Positions 55,081-64,000 of a stretch of DNA of 64,000 nucleotides are shown here, piece after piece. Position 1 is the first letter of the stretch. Every line of letters starts with the position of its first letter. The translations under genes were made by a program, and so were the position numbers. The stretch lies in the NCBI GenBank assembly GCA_002914805.1, contig JXTB01000111.1, positions 623,101-687,100 of the forward strand, written 5' to 3'. The notes below the pieces were generated by a model. It saw only the letters and a list, made by a program, of their open reading frames with translations, ran no database searches and was not told the origin of the DNA. The DNA is from Parasponia andersonii (taxonomy: Eukaryota; Streptophyta; Magnoliopsida; Rosales; Cannabaceae).

Positions 55081-56843
55081 ATGGCTAGGCCTCTCTTTCT
55101 CTCTCTCTCCCTTTGCTTGATCCTTCTCTTCCATGGCTGCCTCGCTCGCAGCCGTACTGCCCAGTACCAAAGCCAAAACGCGTGCCAACTCAACAGGCTT
55201 GAGGCCCGCGAACCTGACCACAAACACGAGTGCGAAGGAGGCCTGCTCGAGTCGTGGGACCCCAACCACGAGGAGTTCCAGTGCGCTGGTGTAGCCCTCC
55301 TCCGCCTCACCATCCAACCTAATGGCCTTCACTTGCCTTCTTACACCAACGCCCCTCAACTCGTCCACGTCATCCGAGGTACATATATATGTCTTTATAT
55401 ATACATAAAAGAAATAATACACAATGCTCATGAGTATACGTTGGTTTATGTATTCATTGCTTCTGTTGTGCACAGGAAGGGGTGTCCTAGGAACCATTTT
55501 CCCAGGCTGTGCGGAGACATTCGAGGAATCACAACGAGGACTCGGCGGCGGCGGCCAACCAGGCTCCCAGAGAGACCGACACCAGAAGCTCCACCACATC
55601 AGGGAAGGCGATATCATCGCACTGCCCGCCGGATTGGCCTACTGGAGTTACAATGACGGAGACCAACCTCTCGTCACTGTTAACCTCGTCCATGTCAGCA
55701 ACAGCGACAACCAACTCGATCTCGAGCCACGAGTAAGAACATCGTGCTACAACAATAATCACCACTGGCTAAATTAGCATAATAATAAGTACTAATTGAA
55801 TTACAAAATCTGCCTATTTCTTTTTGTAGAGATTCTACCTTGCCGGCAACCCACACGACGAGTTCCCTCAGAGCCGGATCCAGCAAGGGCAAGGGCGAAG
55901 AAGCGAGGAAAGACAGAGGCGCCGCGAGGAAGAGAAGGAGCAACAAGGCCTTCCCAACAACATCTTCAGCGGTTTCAGCGTGAGGTACATTCAAGAGGCC
56001 TTCAACGTGGACTCCGAGACCGCGAGGAGGATCCAGAACCAGAACGACTTCAGGGGATCGATCATCAGGGTCAAGGACAGACTCGACTTGGTCAGGCCGC
56101 CGAGGTCACGCCAGGAGCAGGAGCACGAGATGCGCCGTCAGGAGTCGCGACAGGCCGAGAGGGAGCACTCTCGCCGCCAGAGCAGCCGTGACAATGGCCT
56201 GGAGGAGACTGTCTGCACCATGAGGCTTAGAGAGAACATCGGTGACCCCGCTCGCGCTGACGTCTTCAGCCCCCAGGCTGGTCGACTCAGCACAGTCAAC
56301 GGCTATAACCTCCCTATCCTTAACTGGCTCCAACTCAGCGCCGAGAGAGGATTCCTCTACAGCGTGAGTATACATATATATAAGTTTTGCAGGTTATAAA
56401 CGACATTAATAGTTATTCATTATCACAAACGTTTAATATTTTTGCAGAACGCAATGTACTCGCCACACTACAATATCAACGCCCACGCCATCATCTACGT
56501 GATCAGGGGCCGCGCCAGGTGCCAGGTGGTGGACGACTTCGGGCGCTCGGTGTTCGACGGCGAGCTCCGCCAGGGGCAGGCCTTGACAGTGCCGCAGAAC
56601 TTCGCAATTGTGAAGCAAGCTGAAAACGAAGGATTCGAATGGGTGTCGTTTAAGACAAACGACAGAGCGAAGGTGAACCAACTGGCCGGAAGGATCTCCT
56701 ACATCTGGGCTTTGCCAGAGGACGTCGTCGCCAACGCTTATCAGATCTCGAGAGAACAGGCCAGAAGGCTCAAGTACAACAGGCAAGAGGCCTCTCTCTT
56801 CAGCACTTCCCACCAGAGTATCAGGCCCGCCGTCACTGCCTAA
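55081..56843 (+). CDS. 11S globulin (legumin-type) seed storage protein precursor
   Basis: Four exons (55081-55378, 55476-55732, 55830-56363, 56448-56843) with the three-intron layout of legumin genes encode 494 residues. A signal peptide ends near residue 22 (FHGCLA). Two cupin domains follow: the acidic chain (residues 23-307) and the basic chain (from 308), split at the conserved N307-G308 (DNGLEETVC), where vacuolar processing enzyme cuts. C111 ([10 protein letters not shown]) and C314 should form the inter-chain disulphide, and C35 with C68 the intra-chain one; C51 is extra. Residues about 200-305 are a Gln/Glu/Arg-rich hypervariable stretch. The protein assembles into hexamers in seed protein-storage vacuoles as a nitrogen reserve. 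Related nut and seed 11S globulins are known food allergens. The coding part is far richer in G+C than its surroundings. It appears intact. Confidence 0.96.
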
Positions 56844-57473
56844 ACCATATATTAATGTAATACGTAATATGTAATGTTATAGTGCCGCTCGGCACACGTG
56901 GTCTTTTGGCTTTTGGTTTTGGGGTACTTTAGTATTAGGCGCTAGCTATCGAGTAATAATAAATAGGCCATATAAAAATGGCTACTTTATGTTTAAAGAC
57001 TTGAGTTTGAGTTTGAGTTTTTGGCTTATATAAGTAAAATAACAGCTACGTGTGAGCGAGTTTGTACCTTCTGAATCAATAATAATAAACCAGCTTCGGT
57101 ATATATCAATCCATGATGCAAAGTTTGCTTCTCTATATACTTTCGTTTTTCTCCTTCAGATTTTTGTGCCAAACTGAAATTGGACTTTCCCACAAAAAGA
57201 ATTCTAGTTATAAGTTAAATTGATTCGTAAAAGCAACATTTTCTACACTATACATGTAATAACCTATTTTTTTAAAGAGAAAAATGATCATTTGACCAGA
57301 TTTAAAAAAAAAAATCTGATTATATATGTATATATATCATTTCTCTCTCTCCCCTACTTCGATCAACTACTTCGATCATTTGATCAGATTTAAAAAAATT
57401 TCAGATTATACATGTATATATATCATTTCTCTCTCTCCTTTATTTCTCCCCCCTCCCAATACTCTCTCTCTCA
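56844..57473. other. 11S globulin 3' region and intergenic sequence
   Basis: AATAATAAATA (about 56956) and AATAATAATAAA (about 57078) could serve as polyadenylation signals for the globulin gene. A tandem pair with period 88 lies at 57286-57440 (GATCATTTGAYCAGATTTAA ... ATATATCATTTCTCTCTCTC). Confidence 0.55.
57286..57440. repeat. Tandem duplication, period 88 bp
   Basis: Copies 57286-57352 and 57374-57440, both ending in ATATATATCATTTCTCTCTC, with a 21-nt linker that itself duplicates CTACTTCGATCA. Confidence 0.8.
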
Positions 57474-58240
57474 ATGTCTCGGCCGAAGGAGTCTCGGCCG
57501 AAGGAGAACCAAGGAGCGCTGCCACCACCTCGCCCATCGTCCGGCCAGGCCTGTCACTGGCAAGCTCCTCCCGTGTTGCCAGGAAGCCTCGCCGCCCATC
57601 CCCGGTCACCGTCGAGAGCCAAGTCGCTGGAAAACGTCATTTTTGGCCGTTTGGAAGTTTTCGTCACCGGCGACGATTCCGACCGTTTCAAGCTGCGTCC
57701 TTTGGCTCATTGGGTTCGTATCGTCGCAAGGATCGTCAAGGTATATATTTTACAATCCCATTTTGCCTGTTTATATTTCACTATCTCATTTTGCACGGAT
57801 TGAAAGTTGCCATTTTAGGGTATTTTGAGTTTTGAATTTTAGTTATCGATCTGACCGTTAGATTTCATTTTTGTTGTCATTTTGTGAATGTACTCGAAAA
57901 ATGGAGAAGTCTGATATATATATTGTGTCGTTTGGTGATCGGCACAAAAATCAAGATCGGACGGTCGAGATTTTATCTTGTTTTGCATGTCACCGGTCCG
58001 GTGTGGGTCCGGACCCGAATTGGACAAATCATATGTCTAACCTAGCTATTTTGGGTGCTAGGAATTCAGTGAAGAGGTCCATTTGTGGAATTGAAGCTCC
58101 GGTGAGAAGTTGGTTTTTCGCAAGAGGACAATCGAGGGCATGGGATTAGTTCCCGACCCTCCGAGTGATCGTTCAACGGCACCTTGAGTATCCAATAGCG
58201 TGGTATCGCTATTTTAGTGAGGTAGGGATTCGGTTACTTC
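57474..58240 (+). other. GC-rich block, possible retroelement LTR fragment
   Basis: 57474-57740 is markedly G+C rich and begins with a 15-bp tandem pair TCTCGGCCGAAGGAG. It continues with ATTTTTGGCCGTTTGGAAGT and CACCGGCGACGATTCC, and further on GGTAGGGATTCGGTTACTTC. The style recalls the long leader-containing LTRs of plant chromoviruses (Ty3/gypsy), but I found no LTR borders. Its open frames show no protein family. Confidence 0.35.
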
Positions 58241-58519
58241 TCTTTTACATCATTTTGAATAAAACTTATTTTCTGCAACATATGAGAACAAATGTGATTT
58301 TAAAACTTTTAAATATCTATGATGGAATTGAATGATATGTGATAACTCTATAAAAATAGAGTTATTTGATATGTTTTTGAGTCTTGGGATAGCTATTTTA
58401 AAAGGACCAATTTGTCTAGTTTAAGTGTCTTTCTTTGTTTTATTTTTGTTCGTAGTGTTTCCGATGATTACAATTCAATATAGTCAATATCTATTTTATT
58501 TTTTTTATTTCTAGAAGGA

Positions 58520-59704
58520 ATGCTGAATGTAAGTAAAAGCTGGAAGTAACTTTGCTGCAGTTTCGCGCCGGAGCAATACTGAACAGCAGAATTCTTTTTC
58601 CAGCTGGCATCTTTTACGCACAGCTAGTGCTGACAGCTAATATTAAATACCAGCTAAAGAAAAATGAAGCAAAAGTGGTCCTTACTCCATATTTGGCTAA
58701 CACGTGTGTTAGGGTATCTTACCTATTCTGATATAAAAGGAAAATGAACTGTAGAGAAGACGAGAGGACGGCTGACCAGGGAGAAAAACAGAAAAGAAAA
58801 GAAAAGAGAAGAAGAGAGTACAGAGAAGAGAGGACGAAGGAGAGGAAGTACTAGCAGCAGGGAGCTCGATTTACCATTATCCAGCTAGATTTCTCCTTAC
58901 TCTCTTAAATCTTCTTTGTATTTAATTTCTTTTTCTTATCTTGAACTTTCTGTAATCTATGAATTACTTTACGTTGCTGATTTTTGAACCTCAGAACATG
59001 AGCTAAGTTTTTCTTAGCTGGGATATTGATGAATCTAAGGTTGTAATGAAGGATTAAATGTTGTTTTAAGTGTTTATGGTAATTTTCTCTTATTCACTCA
59101 AGTGAGCTTCATCATTAATTCCTATTATTGTTTGGCCACCAATATTTAGGATAAATAAACTAGGATTAATTCTATAAAGGTTAATTTTAGTTGGATCCAA
59201 CTTGAATGATACATAGTAATGATCTAGGAATATATCGTTACCATGCATAACCCATTGAAAATCGATGCTATAAAGGAAGTATTGAGAACTGGATCAGCAT
59301 AGGAATATGTTAAATCTGGTTTAAAGAACTTTAAATATAATAAATTCGGAAGATTATTATGTGCTGATGGAATTTTCTGTTACTGAAATGAATATTGCCA
59401 TAAGTATTGCTGCAGCAATTATACCTAGATTTGCAACCGAGGAGGATTCAATCATCCTAACTTAATATATCTATCCATTTACAATCTCTTGTTTAGGTCA
59501 TATCGTTTTATGTTTAGAATTTATATTTTTTTTTATTTTATTTTGCATCTGTCAATTCTTATAATTTCTTAATTCAGCTTATTTGACATTAGTTTTATCT
59601 AACTAATTTTCTTAATCAATCCTTGTGGAGACGATACTCAACTCATTACTATATTACTTGTTCGGCACGTGCACTTGCGTAGCAATTATAAAACTACACT
59701 AACA
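58520..59704 (+). repeat. 5' LTR of an Athila-like gypsy element (left limit uncertain)
   Basis: The right end is fixed by CTACACTAACA just before the primer-binding site. TATAAAAGG at about 58732 is the LTR promoter, with a CACGTG G-box at 58702-58707. A purine-rich transcribed leader follows (58780-58860). The left border could not be determined because the 3' LTR lies beyond the window; 58520 is an approximate value. Confidence 0.6.
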
Positions 59705-59710
59705 AGTTTT

Positions 59711-59727
59711 TGGCACCGTTGTCAGGG
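59711..59727 (+). other. Primer-binding site of the gypsy element (tRNA-Asp type)
   Basis: TGGCACCGTTGTCAGGG matches the complement of the plant tRNA-Asp 3' end (TGGCGCCGTTGCCGGGG) at all but three positions. All three differences are G-to-A or C-to-T, as expected from decay of methylated cytosines. Confidence 0.8.
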
Positions 59728-59810
59728 ATTGAGAGAACTAAAATTATTTGTAGAAAACTAATTTGCTTTTCTTTTTAGTGGTTGTGCTTGCAGGAACTTA
59801 TACTCTTTAT

Positions 59811-61342
59811 ATGAATAATCAGCAAGAACAAGATCTGATGCCCTTAGATCCTGAGATTGAAAGAACATTTCGAGCAAGGAGAAGGGAACAACAACAAAGT
59901 TTAGCTGGTTTAAGAGGAATGGCTGATGCTAATGATGCTGCAGCAATGGCAGATGATAGGGACAGAGCAATCAGAGAGTATGCTATTACTATCCTCAATA
60001 GGCTTAATCCTGGCATTGTTAGGCCCGAAATTCAAGCATCTCAGTTTGAATTGAAGCCGGTAATGTTTCAAATGCTCCAAACTATGGGGCAATTTAGTGG
60101 GGTACCAACAGAGGATCCACATCTTCACCTCCGATTGTTTATAGAAGTGTGTGATTCATTCAAACTGCAAGGAGTCACAGATGAAGCTTTAAGGCTGAAA
60201 CTATTCCCAATCTTTACGAGATAGAGCGAGAGCATGGTTGAACTCAATACCCCCAGATTCGGTGGCCACATGGAATAACTTAGAGGAGAAATTTTTGATG
60301 AAATATTTCCCACCAACTAAAAATGCTAAGCTCCGAAATGATATTATTTCTTTTCAGCAGTTGGATGGGGAATCTTTATATGAGTCATGGGAGTGCTTCA
60401 AGGAATTGCTAAGAAAATGCCCACACCATGAAATCCCTCATTGGATCCAAATGGAGACATTATATAATGGCCTCAATGCTCATACTCGGTCAATGGTGGA
60501 TGCTTCGGCTAATGGTGCTCTTCTTACAAAGTCCTATAATGATGCCTATGAGATTTTGGAGCGAATGGCCAACAATAACTATCAATAGCCGACTGAAAGA
60601 GTTGCTATAGGAAGGCATGTTGCTGGAATTCATGATGTTGATGCAGTTACAGCCTTGACAGCTCAAGTTTCATCGCTGTCCAATATCCTAAAATCTATGA
60701 ATATGGCTGCTGGAGCAACTGCAGATCAATATGCTGCAATTTCTTGTGATTATTATGGTGAGGGGCATTCATTCGACAGCTACCCATCTAACCCTGCTTC
60801 AGTATACTACATGGGGAACTATAACAAGAACAACAATCCGTTTTCAAACACGTACAACCAAGGATGGAGGCATCATCCTAACTTTTCATGGAGCAACCAA
60901 GGAGCTACTTCAGATACAACTCCAAATAGACCAACCTACCCACCTGGTTTCCAACATCATTTACCACAACAACAACAGTATCAGAAACAACAATATCCAG
61001 AGCGATCCAACTCTATGGAAGCTTTATTGAAGGAGTATATGACGAAAAATGATAGTATAATTCAGAATCAGTCCGCAATGATTCAAAACCAAGCAGCCTC
61101 ACTTAGAAACTTGGAGAATCAAATGCGGCAGTTAGCTAATGCCTTGAATAGCAGGTCCCAAGGTTCTTTGCCAAGTGATACAGAAAATCCAAGATGTGAG
61201 AATAAAGAGCATTGCAAAGTGATCTCATTAAGGAGTGGGAAAGAGTTGAAAGGGCCTGAGCTAAGGTTTAAACAATCAGGAGAACCCTCTTCAATCCAAG
61301 AAGAAAAGGATAAAGAAGATAGAGTGGAAAATATAACAAAGT
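59811..61342 (+). pseudogene. Gypsy Gag remnant
   Basis: Starts at ATG 59811 (MNNQQEQDLMPLDPEIE). The retrotransposon Gag core lies at about 60030-60590 (LFIEVCDSFKLQGVTDE, WNNLEEKFLMKYFPP, ESWECFKELLRKCPHH). A small deletion near 60205 shifts the frame. TAG replaces an expected codon at 60586. The CCHC zinc knuckle near 60745-60790 is damaged: Tyr stands at the second and fourth Cys positions (CDYYGEGHSFDSY), each a G-to-A change. A glutamine-rich tail follows to a TGA near 61342. Confidence 0.88.
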
Positions 61343-61554
61343 GAACTGCTGAAACAGAGAAGTCTGCTACAGCATTACTACAGCAAGACTACCCAGAAAA
61401 GCAAAATAATAGACCACCGCCACCTTTTCCTCAACGATTCCACACGCAGCAGCAAGACAAGCAATTCAACAAATTTTTGCAGGTTTTAAAGCAGCTGCAT
61501 ATTAATATACCACTCGTGGAAGCTTTAGAATAGATACCAAAGTATGTCAAATTC

Positions 61555-62056
61555 ATGAAAGACATCCTCTCCAAGAAAAGAAGATTGGGAGAGTTTGAAA
61601 CAGTGGCACTGACCAAAGAGTGCAGCTCCATCTTGCAGAGTAAAATCCCTCCTAAACTTCAAGACCCTGGAAGCTTTACAATACCATGTTCTATTGGTGA
61701 TACCTATTGCGGAAAAGCCTTGTGTGATCTAGGGGCAAGCATAAATTTGATGCCCATGTCAGTTTTCAGAAAGCTGGGAATTGGAGAAGTAAGACCAACT
61801 ACAGTTACTCTTCAGCTTGCAGATAGATCTTTTGCTCACCCTGAAGGAAAAATCAAAGATGTTTTAGTTCGGGTGGACAAGTTCATATTCCCCGTGGATT
61901 TTATTGTGTTGGATTATGAGGCTGAAAAGGAAGTGCCTATAATCTTAGGCAGGCCGTTTCTTGCTACTGGAAGGACATTGATTGATGTGCAGAAAGGAGA
62001 ACTTACTATGCGAGTTGATGATGAGCAAGTTACTTTCAATGTGTTTAAGACTATGT
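61555..62056 (+). pseudogene. Gypsy aspartic protease remnant
   Basis: The retropepsin active-site loop reads CDLGASINLMP (about 61728-61760): the usual D-S/T-G is D-L-G, as is common in the Athila group. The flap and the later VPIILGRPFLAT motif (about 61937-61970) are intact. It lies in the same frame as the preceding gag part but behind a stop near 61531, and it ends at TGA 62056. An adjoining acidic linker continues to 62430. Confidence 0.85.
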
Positions 62057-62429
62057 GATTTCCGGATGAAATAGAAGAATGCTCAGCCATCAATGTGTTA
62101 GATTCACTTGTACTGGAGCAATTCCAGGAAACTTATGATAACAACCTGATTTCATTATCCACCAAGGCTGATTTTGATGAAGAAATTGAAGAAGAGAGCT
62201 ATGTACCATGGGTGGACACAAAGTATTCACTTGGTAGACCAGGGAAGCAATTTGAATCTCTTGAATTATTAGAGAGGGATTTCAAACCTTCTAACCCATT
62301 AATTGAAGAACCCCCAGTTGTGGAGTTGAAATCACTGCCCTCTCACTTGAAATATGCATATTTGGATGACTCAAACACATTACCAGTAATTATTTCTTCT
62401 GCTTTGAGTTTGGACAGGAGCAGCAATTA

Positions 62430-64000
62430 GTTGCAGCACTTCGAAAGTATAAGAAGGCCATAGGATGGACCATTGCCGATATCAAGGCATCAGCCCTACA
62501 ATCTGTATGCATAAGATTCTGCTGGAAGATTGCTTCAGCAATTCTGTGGAGCAGCAGCGAAGACTAAACCCAATTATGAAGGAAGTTGTGAAGAAAGAGG
62601 TGATCAAGTAGTTGGATGCAGGAATAATTTATCCAATTTCAGACAGCTCTTGGGTCAGCCCAGTTCAGTGTGTGCCTAAAAAGGGAGGCGTAATAGTGGT
62701 AGCTAATGACAATAAATGAATTAATTCCCACAAGAACAATAACTGGCTGGAGGGTGTGCATGGACTATAGGAAGCTCAATAAGGCTACAAGAAAAGATCA
62801 TTTCCCACTACCATTCATTGACCAAATGCTTGACAGACTTACTGGCAAGGAATATTACTGCTTCTTGGATGGATACTCAGGTTACAACCAGATTGTTATA
62901 GCACCAGAGGATCAGGAGAAGACAACTTTCACCTACTCTTATGGAACTTTTGCATTCAGAAGAATGCCATTTGGTCTCTGCAATGCTCCAGCAACATTCC
63001 AGCAATGCATGATGTCTATTTTCAGCGATATGGTGGAAAAAACCCTTGAAGTTTTTATGGATGACTTTTATGTATTTGGGGAATCCTATGATGATTGCTT
63101 GCTGAATTTAGAAAAGGTGTTGGAGCGATGTGAAGAAACTAACCTGGTCCTAAATTGGGAAAAATGCCACTTTATGGTGCAAGAAAGCATTGTATTGGGT
63201 CATAGAGTTTCCAAACACGGCATTGAAGTAGACAAGGCGAAAACTGAAGTTATTGAAAAGTTGCCACCACCAACGTCAGTCAAGGGCATTAGAAGTTTTT
63301 TAGGACACGCAGGTTTTTACAGGAGATTCATAAAAGATTTTTCAAAAATTTCCAAGCCATTGTGTACTTTGCTGGAGAAAAACAGATCTTTTGAATTCAA
63401 TGAAGAGTGTATGCAAGCATTCTTGGAGTTGAAGCGAAGATTCGTTTCTGCCCCAATTATAGTAGCTCTGAATTGGTCTTTACCATTTGAGCTGATGTGT
63501 GATGCAAGTGATTATGCAGTTGGAGCTGTATTGCAACAGAGAAAAGAGAAGGTGTTCCATTCTATTTATTATAGCAGCAGGACTTTATCTGATGCTCAAC
63601 TGAACTACACCACTACTGAGAAGGAGCTCTTAGCTGTTGTTTTCGCCTTTGATAAATTCAGATCATATCTCGTAGGAACAAAGGTCACTGTTTATACAGA
63701 TCACTCAGCAATCAAGTATCTTATTGCAAAGAAGGATGCTAAACCGAGATTGATTAGATAGATATTGTTACTGCAAGAGTTTGATTTGGAGATTAAAGAT
63801 AGGAAGGGTTCTGAGAATCAAGTTGCAGATCACTTATCAAGAATGGAAGCAAGAGTTGCAAAGGAGATCAAATAGCCCATTCGAGAAACATTCTCAGATG
63901 AGCAGATTTTAGTTATACAGCAGGTGACTACTCCATGGTACGCAGACTTTGCTAATTATTTGGTGAGTGGATTACTTCCACCTGAGATGAACAGCCAGCA
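62430..64000 (+). pseudogene. Gypsy reverse transcriptase/RNase H remnant
   Basis: Up to 62705 the domain start is scattered over shifted frames (single-base indels near 62490 and 62716, TAG near 62609). From 62706 to 63758 an uninterrupted stretch gives RT motifs VCMDYRKLNKATRKDHFPLP, FLDGYSGYNQI (catalytic D) and the FMDD box (catalytic DD), then the RNase H segment FELMCDASDYAVGAVL, EKELLAVVFA and YTDHSAIKYL. A TAG (expected TGG) follows at 63759. The frame then continues with the pre-integrase linker ([17 protein letters not shown]), another TAG near 63872, and runs off the window. Confidence 0.9.

Larger units (their letters stand above)
58520..64000 (+). mobile_element. Athila-like Ty3/gypsy retrotransposon, truncated by the window end
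   Basis: In order: 5' LTR, primer-binding site, gag, protease, reverse transcriptase, RNase H, and the first bases leading towards integrase. RT before integrase is the Ty3/gypsy order. The Gag motif KELLRKCPHHEIPHWIQ and a tRNA-Asp-type primer site point to the Athila group (from memory). At least six stop codons and several frameshifts make it non-functional. Confidence 0.88.

Noticed and set aside
55062-56813. Several long open frames on both strands overlapping the 11S globulin gene
   Set aside because: They are shadows of the GC-rich coding sequence; none has a family signature, and several cross the globulin introns.
57326-57835. 169-residue open frame in the GC-rich block
   Set aside because: Overlapping frames in all three phases, repeats at the start and no domain; better read as repeat DNA.

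Overview
This window looks like nuclear DNA from a eudicot plant, probably a rosid. The genes have GT-AG introns, long AT-rich intergenic tracts carry (TA)n runs, and plant repeat classes are present: Ty1/copia and Ty3/gypsy LTR elements, SINEs, a LINE remnant, a hAT element and several MITEs. The 11S seed globulin, the R2R3-MYB and the plant-type SLU7 fit this. I cannot name the species. There is one 22-base N gap and one single ambiguous base.

Five host genes can be read: an R2R3-MYB factor of the MYB13/14/15 type (9429-11120, +, 3 exons); the second-step splicing factor SLU7 (28891-32496, +, 10 exons); a DUF761 protein (43837-44391, -, 1 exon); a small predicted secreted protein of unknown function (49971-50545, -, 2 exons); and an 11S globulin (legumin) seed-storage precursor (55081-56843, +, 4 exons). 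They show no shared pathway. Their spacing of 5-18 kb is typical of unlinked plant genes separated by transposon debris.

The rest is mostly mobile-element sediment. 13.8-20.5 kb is a decayed Ty1/copia element on the minus strand with both LTRs, a primer-binding site, a polypurine tract and gag, integrase, RT and RNase H remnants. It is flanked by two copies of the same 230-bp host segment. A hAT element with a perfect 8-bp target duplication follows at 20.8-21.7 kb, then a Tourist-like MITE, a SINE insertion with its empty site visible elsewhere in the window, and a poly(A)-tailed LINE end at 25.8-26.8 kb. 35.5-40.4 kb is a very AT-rich, decayed tandem array built from two related monomers of about 130 bp. 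47.06-49.73 kb is bounded by 38-bp inverted repeats and contains a possible Mutator-like remnant. From about 58.5 kb to the window end lies the 5' part of an Athila-like Ty3/gypsy element, broken by stop codons and frameshifts.

I found no undescribed multi-gene system. The signals that best repay a second look are an unnamed 102-nt near-perfect foldback at 52.2 kb that resembles a microRNA precursor, two stem-loops with the same loop but covarying stems in the copia leader (19.0-19.2 kb), the 230-bp flank duplication around the copia element, and the dimeric AT-rich array.
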